Position numbers and translations under genes: made by a program. A stretch of 64,000 bases of DNA from Siderastrea siderea (lineage: Eukaryota; Cnidaria; Anthozoa; Scleractinia; Rhizangiidae). This document shows, in pieces, positions 58,301 through 61,300 of the stretch. The notes beneath the pieces were generated by a model. That model was not told the origin of the DNA and did not search any database. It was given only the letters and a program-made list of their open reading frames with translations. The DNA lies in assembly GCA_964030785.1 (NCBI GenBank), contig OZ034975.1:37541069-37605068 (forward strand). The letters run 5' to 3'. How positions within the stretch are numbered: position 1 is the first letter of the stretch; each line of letters starts with the position of its first letter.

Positions 58301-61300
58301 CACAAGGCCGGAGCTTATCCCGGTTTCTGTAGCATGAAGCATGAAGCAAATGAGAGTATTGCTAATACCCGCTAGATGGGACGCTAATCCAACGCAGGAT
58401 TACCCCCAGCAATATGTCGCCGGCAACCATTTATAAACCTGCGTGGAGAGAGACAATGAGGGGTAAAGTTCCTTGTCTAAGGAAACAACACGATGGCAGG
58501 GACCGGGCCTCCAACCAGCGACCCTCAGATCTAAGTCCAAAACGCTAACAGCTACACTACCGGGCCCAAACGAAATAATAACAGACGATCTTTATTTACG
58601 TTGGCATTTTTTTTTTATATCGTCGTTTACATATATTTATCGACAGTTAAACGTACTCTAGTTGTACTTATAGACAAGATAAATTTGATGGCGACTACGC
58701 TGTTCAATGACTAACAAAAGCGAGGATACGCAAAACATGGAAAGAAACATTTGGTTTAGAAAAACTTCAAATTAAGGTGGCTAGACCCAGTTTTTCACTA
58801 ACCATACGTACTCTCTTTGAACATGACATACAAAGATGCCTCAAAGGAAACAGGAAATAGAGTTGCAACTATTTGTAGGGAATAGATTGATGTTTAAAAA
58901 AAGTAAATGTTTTTCCAGATCCACGTATCCATAGCAACACGGTGACGTCATTGCTACTTTCACTTTTCCTAAATTTGTAAGAAATCCAGACATTCGTTTT
59001 TAAAGCTATTTGTAGGACTTGTAGTTCATACAATTGTCTTCAGTTGTGCCGATTTTCTACATTTTTCATGAGAGCGTTTTCGAGAAATGATTGAAGTTTT
59101 TAGCTGCTGCTAACAAACAAATCATAAACAATTCTTTTCGCGTTCCTCAAACTGGAAATCGGGTGAAGCGATTTCTTTCATCTATTCCTGCAGGATAGCT
59201 GAAATCTCTAGAAACAATGTGAGGCCAAAGTTTTCTTTCCACGGTTAAGATAAACGTCAGTTTTAGGAACACGAAAAGAACTGTTTATGATCCGTTTGTT
59301 AGCAGCAGCTAAAAACTTCAATCACCTTAAGAGTAAATTAAGAGATATTCAAGAGTCTGTACAACTTTTAAATGGACGTTTTGAAAGAAATTTTGACCCT
59401 TCTTTTTTCCCTTGGCGTGATGACTAATTTTTGTGCTCCCTTCCTACTTCACGAGATATCTGTTTCTTTATCACGTAAAACTCCAAATGCAAGATGCCCA
59501 TGGGGTCATCACCCTATGGACTAGTCTTGTATTCTCCTGTGATTGGTAAGAAGTAAGAAATCCTGAAGGAAAAGAGTCCTCTGTGGTCAAGAAAAAAAAG
59601 CAATCAAAAGAATGCAAAAAGGTAGAAAGCGACCACAAATGAACAATAAAAAGGCAGCTTACAATGTACAGTAACCGTAGCTGTAGCATTTTTCTGTTCA
59701 CCCACTCCATTCCAAGCTGTACACGTGTAATCTCCAGCAGCCTGTCGCTGTATGTTAACAATGTTGTACGTCTCTCCTTGATACAACACTGTTAGGTTGC
59801 CATCTTTTGTCCAAGTGATGTTTGGTGTTGGGTTACCAGTTGCGTTACAGTGAAGAGTAATGTTGCTTCCTTCCAGAACAGTTTGATCAGCAGGAATGGC
59901 ATCGATGGAAGATGGATCTGAATTCAGAGGAGACATTAAAGTCAAACTGATGATTCTTCAAATGTATTTGTTAGGGTTCCTCCCCCTACCCTCCCCCGTC
60001 CAAAAATACAATCAGTTTATATGGTGGTAGTTTCCTTTGCAGTCTATATAACTTGTCAATGAATGAAACGCTCTTTTGAACTTCATCGTGTCGACTCTTG
60101 TTATCAAACGTCTGGTAATGCTAGAGGTGTTTATTTTTTGGAGAATGACTGCTCACTGGTTTTATTAACTGACTTTATTTTTGTTGTGTCCCAGTCAAAT
60201 CGAAGCTTCAACATCCCCCCTCCGGGCATTTGAACTTTTGAAGATTGGCTTGTTCAAATCCCCTCCTCTCGAGGCAAAAAAGCCGTTCAAATGCACCACC
60301 AATTAGTACTGAAATACCTCTCCTCAAAGACAAATTTCGTCTTCAATCAAACACTGTTCACAATTTTCAGAGAGAGTTATGCCATGATGACAACTTCAAA
60401 CTTCTTTTGAAGACCCTTTTGAAAGAGCTATTCACTAACAAGGGCGAAATTCTACCTTGTAAATCCGTCAAACCTTGCAAAAACGCAAAAAACACACGGG
60501 AGTATTACGCCAGAACAAGAAATAAATCCGATTCAAATTCCCCACCCTTCCGAGGCAACGTTCAAATCCCCCCTTCCCGGGCACAATGAACAGTCAAATG
60601 CCCGGGGGGGATGTTGAAGCTTCAATTTGACTGGTACATTACTTTTGAGGAATTACTACTTTTAAGGGGGTTGCTGCTTTCAGAACCCTAGGATAACATC
60701 GGTTACCCTAGGTTGAGCGAACAAACTGAAAGATGTTCCTTTCAGCCACCACGTTACTTGTCACGTTACGCTTACAATTACCCATGAATCCTCAGTAAAC
60801 ATCGAATATCTTCTTTATCTTACTTACAATGCACAGTGACTGTGGCAGAAGCATTTGCTTTGGATCCCACTCCATTCCAAGCTGTACACACATACAGCCC
60901 GGCTTGTCCACTGCTTACGCTGCTGATAGTAAAACTTTCTCCTTGATACAACACTGTGTTGCTGCCATCTTTTGTCCACGTTATGTTTGGTGGTGGGTTA
61001 CCAGTCGCATTACAGTGAAGGGTGATATTGCTGTTTTCAGTTGCAATTGTACTAGAGGGTGATTGTTCAAGCACACTTGGGACTGTATAAAGATAGTAGA
61101 GTACGCATGTGGCATTAGTAGAAGTCTACTAACATTCTATCATAAATGCCGAGTAGAAAATGCTGCTCGACCAGGTCAGTTTTAACTTCAGAAACACAAC
61201 GTTTCACAGATTTTCACTAAAAAGTGCAAAATAAATCCATGTGATGATGTCGACATCTGTGGAGCACTACACTGTACTTTCGACCGGGAAATCAAAAGGT

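Noticed and set aside
60245..60589. Plus-strand 114-codon frame
   Set aside because: Lies inside a MITE-like inverted-repeat element, with its end formed by the repeat; no domain.
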